Assembly: GCF_902364025.1 (NCBI RefSeq)
Contig: NZ_CABJCG010000021.1
Coordinates: 39,307-103,306, forward strand
From: Enterocloster lavalensis
GTDB taxonomy: Bacteria; Bacillota; Clostridia; Lachnospirales; Lachnospiraceae
Reading direction: 5' to 3'
Length of the DNA: 64,000 nt
Position numbers and translations under genes: made by a program
Notes under the pieces: model-generated
What the model was told of the DNA's origin: nothing
Database searches by the model: none
Seen by the model: only the letters and a program-made list of their open reading frames with translations
In this document: piece by piece, positions 61,543 to 64,000 of the stretch
How the letters are laid out: each line of letters opens with the position of its first letter
How positions within the stretch are numbered: the first letter of the stretch is position 1

Positions 61543-61571
61543 TTGACATTTTGGAAATCCGCCTTTAAGAT
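61543..61571 (+). promoter_or_regulatory. Promoter of the GNAT gene at 61654
   Basis: TTGACA (61543-61548) and TAAGAT (61566-61571) are spaced by 17 bases. A small hairpin CAATCCG..CGGATTG follows at about 61594-61612. Confidence 0.7.
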
Positions 61572-61653
61572 GGTAAAAAAAGGAACACGCGCGGCAATCC
61601 GGCATGCGGATTGAAGGGCGGTTCAAATAAAAGGGATTCTGGAGAGGATTGCT

Positions 61654-62040
61654 ATGATTCACTATATCAACGATGATAAAGAGCTGAAATCCGAATGTTT
61701 GATTGAGATGGCAAATCAGGTATGGCCCGGTGCGTATGACGTCAGGCGCATGCAGGAGGCCATTGACAGAACGATCAACATCACCGCATGGCACGGCAGC
61801 AAATTGGTCGGCTGCCTCCGCATCCTGAGCGATGGCTATCTGTTCGGCACGATAACGGAGGTGCTTGTCCTGAAGGAATATCAAAAACGGGGGATTGGGA
61901 GAGAGCTGATGCGGCGCGCCATGGATCTCACACCAACGCCCCTGTTTTTCGGCGCACAGCCGGAAGCGGAAGGGTTTTATGAAAAACTCGGAATAGAGAA
62001 ATCACTGCAGTCATTTTATATCGACAAGAAAAGAAACTAA
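61654..62040 (+). CDS. GNAT-family N-acetyltransferase
   Basis: The 128-aa protein starts behind GGAGAGG. It shows the acetyl-CoA pyrophosphate loop QKRGIGRELM and the preceding beta-4 TEVLVLKEY. The chain ends with the AEGFYEKLGIEKS helix typical of the fold. Substrate unknown. Confidence 0.88.
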   Translation: MIHYINDDKELKSECLIEMANQVWPGAYDVRRMQEAIDRTINITAWHGSKLVGCLRILSDGYLFGTITEVLVLKEYQKRGIGRELMRRAMDLTPTPLFFGAQPEAEGFYEKLGIEKSLQSFYIDKKRN

Positions 62041-62058
62041 AATTATCTGTTTCTGCGA

Positions 62059-62092
62059 GGCGCGCCTTCGCCAACCGGCGGGAGGGCGCGCC
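62059..62092. terminator. Hairpin between convergent acetyltransferase genes
   Basis: GGCGCGCCTTCGCC pairs with GGCGGGAGGGCGCGCC over a four-base loop, with a two-base bulge. T-runs are poor; the position between convergent stops suggests a shared end. Confidence 0.5.
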
Positions 62093-62097
62093 TGTTG

Positions 62098-62541
62098 TCA
62101 ACCCAATCTCATGTATAAAAGCGGGTAAGGGTTTCCCTGTTCGTCGTGATCCGTCCGTTGATAGACGTGGAAGCCCATGTGTTCATAAAATCCCTTTGCC
62201 AGTGGATTCTGCTCATTTACGGCCAGCTCGCGGACAGAGTAAGCTTGAATCCCATAGTTTATTAACTGTTTCCCGGTCCCTTTCCCGCGTTCTTCGCTGG
62301 AAAGGAACAGCATTTCCAGTTTCTGTCCGTCGATCCCCATAAAACCAACAGGAGATTCATTTTCATTTACCGCTACAATCAGATGCGGTATCGCCTCCAA
62401 TGCCTGGGGAACGTAAGACTTGATCTGTTCGATTTCCGGGCCGGACAAAAACAGATGTGTCGCTCTCACCGAATTCTCCCATATCTCCAGCAGGGATTGG
62501 AGCAGGGATGGGGTTCTCTCTTGTATTTCAATGATTTTCAT
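62098..62541 (-). CDS. GNAT-family N-acetyltransferase
   Basis: The protein has 147 aa from the ATG at 62541, with AAAGGA about ten bases upstream. Longer in-frame starts would run into the methyltransferase gene. The CoA loop is ERGKGTGKQLI, preceded by LEMLFLSSE, and the C-terminus has LAKGFYEHMGFHVYQRT. It resembles the YjaB/PA4866-type small acetyltransferases. It lies 41 bases after the methyltransferase on the same strand. Confidence 0.88.
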   Translation of the reverse strand: MKIIEIQERTPSLLQSLLEIWENSVRATHLFLSGPEIEQIKSYVPQALEAIPHLIVAVNENESPVGFMGIDGQKLEMLFLSSEERGKGTGKQLINYGIQAYSVRELAVNEQNPLAKGFYEHMGFHVYQRTDHDEQGNPYPLLYMRLG

Positions 62542-62582
62542 ATGATTTCTGATCCTTTCTAATGGTTGCAGTTTACTTCTTC

Positions 62583-63350
62583 TTACTCGACCGGTTTCGC
62601 GGCCGCCAACAGGAAACGGTGGGTAGACGCTTCGATCACGCCCTCTTTGTCCAGCTGATTTTGGGCCTGGCACAGCTGGCTGAAACAGGATTCCACGGAG
62701 AATCCCGGAAATTCCCATTCGATAATCCTGGCAAACCATACCAGCGCGCCCACATCGTAAAAGCGGATTTTGGGGAACGCTTCCCGGGACTGCAAAATTT
62801 CAAATCCGGCCTCCGTAAATGACCGGACTGCTTTTTCCAGGTACTGCTCCGGGAACGCCAGTTTCGTGCCGGGGAGCAGCAAATCGACCAGTTCGCGGTC
62901 GTTTTCCGCGCCCACCTGTTGCGTCACAAAACAGCCGCCGGGTTTTAAAATTCGGTATAGCTCCCGGGCGTCAAAACGGCCGTGACGGTTGATCACAAGA
63001 TCAAAGGAGCCGCTGTCAAAGGGCAGACAATCGGAGCGGCCGGCTTCCCGAAAGTCAATTCCGAGAGGAGGCAGGAGCGCCTGACACAGGCTGACGTTGG
63101 GCGGATAGCCCTCTGTTGCGCTGGTGTTTTCCGGGGGATGATTCAGGCTCAGCAAAAATTCCCCGCCACCTGTATCGATATCCAGCAGCCTGGACTCCGG
63201 CGACAGATACCGCCGCACGATTGCTTCGTAATTCCAGGGGATGTCCTGACCTTCTTCAAAGCGCCCTTCAATATGGGAGAAATCCCATCCGTGGATGTGG
63301 GCGATGCGCTCCTCCTGCAGCCATTTTGTTTTTAAACAGTTTAAATCCAT
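62583..63350 (-). CDS. SAM-dependent methyltransferase
   Basis: The 255-aa protein has motif I SRLLDIDTGGGEFLLSL, the segment LPFDSGSFDLVINRHGRFD and a post-motif LKPGGCFVTQQVG. The usual DxGxGxG is modified to DIDTGGGEF, as seen in the RlmA-like/YcgJ-type branch. Substrate unknown. With the GNAT gene it forms a two-gene minus-strand unit. Confidence 0.83.
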   Translation of the reverse strand: MDLNCLKTKWLQEERIAHIHGWDFSHIEGRFEEGQDIPWNYEAIVRRYLSPESRLLDIDTGGGEFLLSLNHPPENTSATEGYPPNVSLCQALLPPLGIDFREAGRSDCLPFDSGSFDLVINRHGRFDARELYRILKPGGCFVTQQVGAENDRELVDLLLPGTKLAFPEQYLEKAVRSFTEAGFEILQSREAFPKIRFYDVGALVWFARIIEWEFPGFSVESCFSQLCQAQNQLDKEGVIEASTHRFLLAAAKPVE

Positions 63351-63441
63351 GGGGACGGCTCCTATTCTTAAGGCAACGTTGGTTGTTGAAATCAGCGCAG
63401 CCGTTTGACCGCATAAACGGAACTGACGGTGGGGAACGTCT

Positions 63442-64000
63442 TTAGTTGTTCTTCTGATCGAGAAGTTTTTGCAGGCGGAGGATTTCTTCTTTTTGCCTGA
63501 GGTTTTCTGCCTCCTGCCGAAGGTTCTTCTCCCTCAACGCCTTAATCTCCTCCTGCTGCAACTCCACCATCAATTCCACCGTATTCTGATCCAGAATTCT
63601 CAGTGCCTCCGAATACATACTCACCAGCTCCTTCTTATGATACCGGAAGTCAAATACCTCCCGGTACAGCTCTGTAAACTCGGGGTAGGCCTCGATCACT
63701 TCGCGGATGTCGCATGGCTGATCCGAGGCGATGAACAGCAGCCATGCATCCAGTTTCCTACTTATATTTTGATGGTTTTCCCGAAAAATGTCAAGCGGGA
63801 TCAGCAGGTATTCCTGCAGCATGTCCAGCTCCAGACCGGTATTAAAAGTCTGCCTCGCGTAATGAAGATACTCCTTCGGGCACCGGTGAAATTCAGCAGT
63901 GCTTTTCTGAATCAGCACAATGGTATAGACCCGCTTGATATCGTGATACGAAAACCGTTCTCCGGCCCTGCGCTTCTCCTCCCGTATCTGGGAATACTGC
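63442..64000 (-). CDS. PD-(D/E)XK nuclease-family transposase, C-terminal part (cut by window)
   Basis: The frame continues without a stop to the right edge of the window, so the gene's start lies outside. Residues before the internal GTG read QYSQIREEKRRAGERFSYHD, followed by IKRVYTIVLIQKSTAEFH, and after it comes TGLELDMLQEYLLIPLDIFR. This is the pattern of the PDDEXK (Rpn-like) transposase family common in clostridia. The chain ends in a Glu/Lys/Leu-rich coiled coil. The catalytic part is not in view. Confidence 0.8.
   Translation of the reverse strand, partial: QYSQIREEKRRAGERFSYHDIKRVYTIVLIQKSTAEFHRCPKEYLHYARQTFNTGLELDMLQEYLLIPLDIFRENHQNISRKLDAWLLFIASDQPCDIREVIEAYPEFTELYREVFDFRYHKKELVSMYSEALRILDQNTVELMVELQQEEIKALREKNLRQEAENLRQKEEILRLQKLLDQKNN

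Noticed and set aside
1..64000. CRISPR arrays, tRNA or rRNA genes, prophage structural genes
   Set aside because: No regularly spaced repeats, cloverleaf-like sequences, rRNA segments or phage morphogenesis proteins were seen on either strand.

Overview
The window looks like the chromosome of a gut-type anaerobic Firmicute of the Lachnospiraceae/Clostridiales kind. The evidence is strong AGGAGG ribosome sites, TTGACA-17-TATAAT-like promoters, the two-FeoA FeoB iron operon, solvent-type alcohol dehydrogenases, atoDA-thiolase genes, many MATE/MFS/ABC exporters, and a PD-(D/E)XK-family transposase of the clostridial type at the right edge. Most of the sequence is GC-rich, but the first ~5.7 kb is visibly AT-rich and looks acquired.

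Left edge (1-5.8 kb): the tail of an unrecognised gene cut by the window, a terminator, a frameshifted IS66 TnpA remnant with its terminal repeat, then two co-transcribed dynamin-like GTPases of 701 and 567 aa. Their sizes, order and motifs fit the LeoBC/LeoA pair of the Eleos anti-phage system; this assignment is an inference. 5.8-13.4 kb: a small conserved protein, a solute-binding lipoprotein paired with a secondary symporter, and a four-gene TetR-MFS-ABC permease-ATPase efflux operon with a palindromic operator on its promoter.

13.5-19.6 kb and 41.4-47.6 kb hold two paralogous three-gene modules: a regulator with two GntR-type HTH domains, a membrane hybrid histidine kinase ending in two receiver domains, and a solute-binding lipoprotein without ABC permeases. 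Gene order is reversed between the two, and in the first the lipoprotein is fused to a domain resembling the C-terminal domain of 5'-nucleotidases. I read them as nutrient-sensing cassettes in which the lipoprotein presents ligand to the kinase.

19.6-28.7 kb: a zinc alcohol dehydrogenase, a two-helix membrane protein, an AraC/GyrI-like regulator divergent from a short UvrA-like resistance ATPase, a methyltransferase behind a structured attenuator-like leader with a possible leader peptide, an XRE regulator, a Cys-rich orphan and a HAD phosphatase. 28.7-41.4 kb: a minus-strand catabolic operon (CoA-transferase A/B, thiolase, MFS, amidohydrolase) divergent from a LysR gene, a cupin/carboxymuconolactone-decarboxylase-like protein flanked by two more LysR genes, then a plus-strand redox cluster (cyclophilin-like secreted protein, small coiled-coil protein, Fe-alcohol dehydrogenase, flavoprotein reductase).

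47.8-64 kb: an RsmH paralogue, an orphan CbiL next to a NIF3 protein, a degenerate GGDEF protein with a chemoreceptor, a transglutaminase-like protein, a TetR regulator and methyltransferase, the feoA-feoA-feoB operon under DtxR-like boxes with a Fur DNA-binding-domain-only protein after it, a MATE exporter behind a leader hairpin, two GNAT acetyltransferases, another methyltransferase, and the cut transposase. Strictly housekeeping genes are few; most of the region is sensing, efflux, resistance and accessory metabolism.
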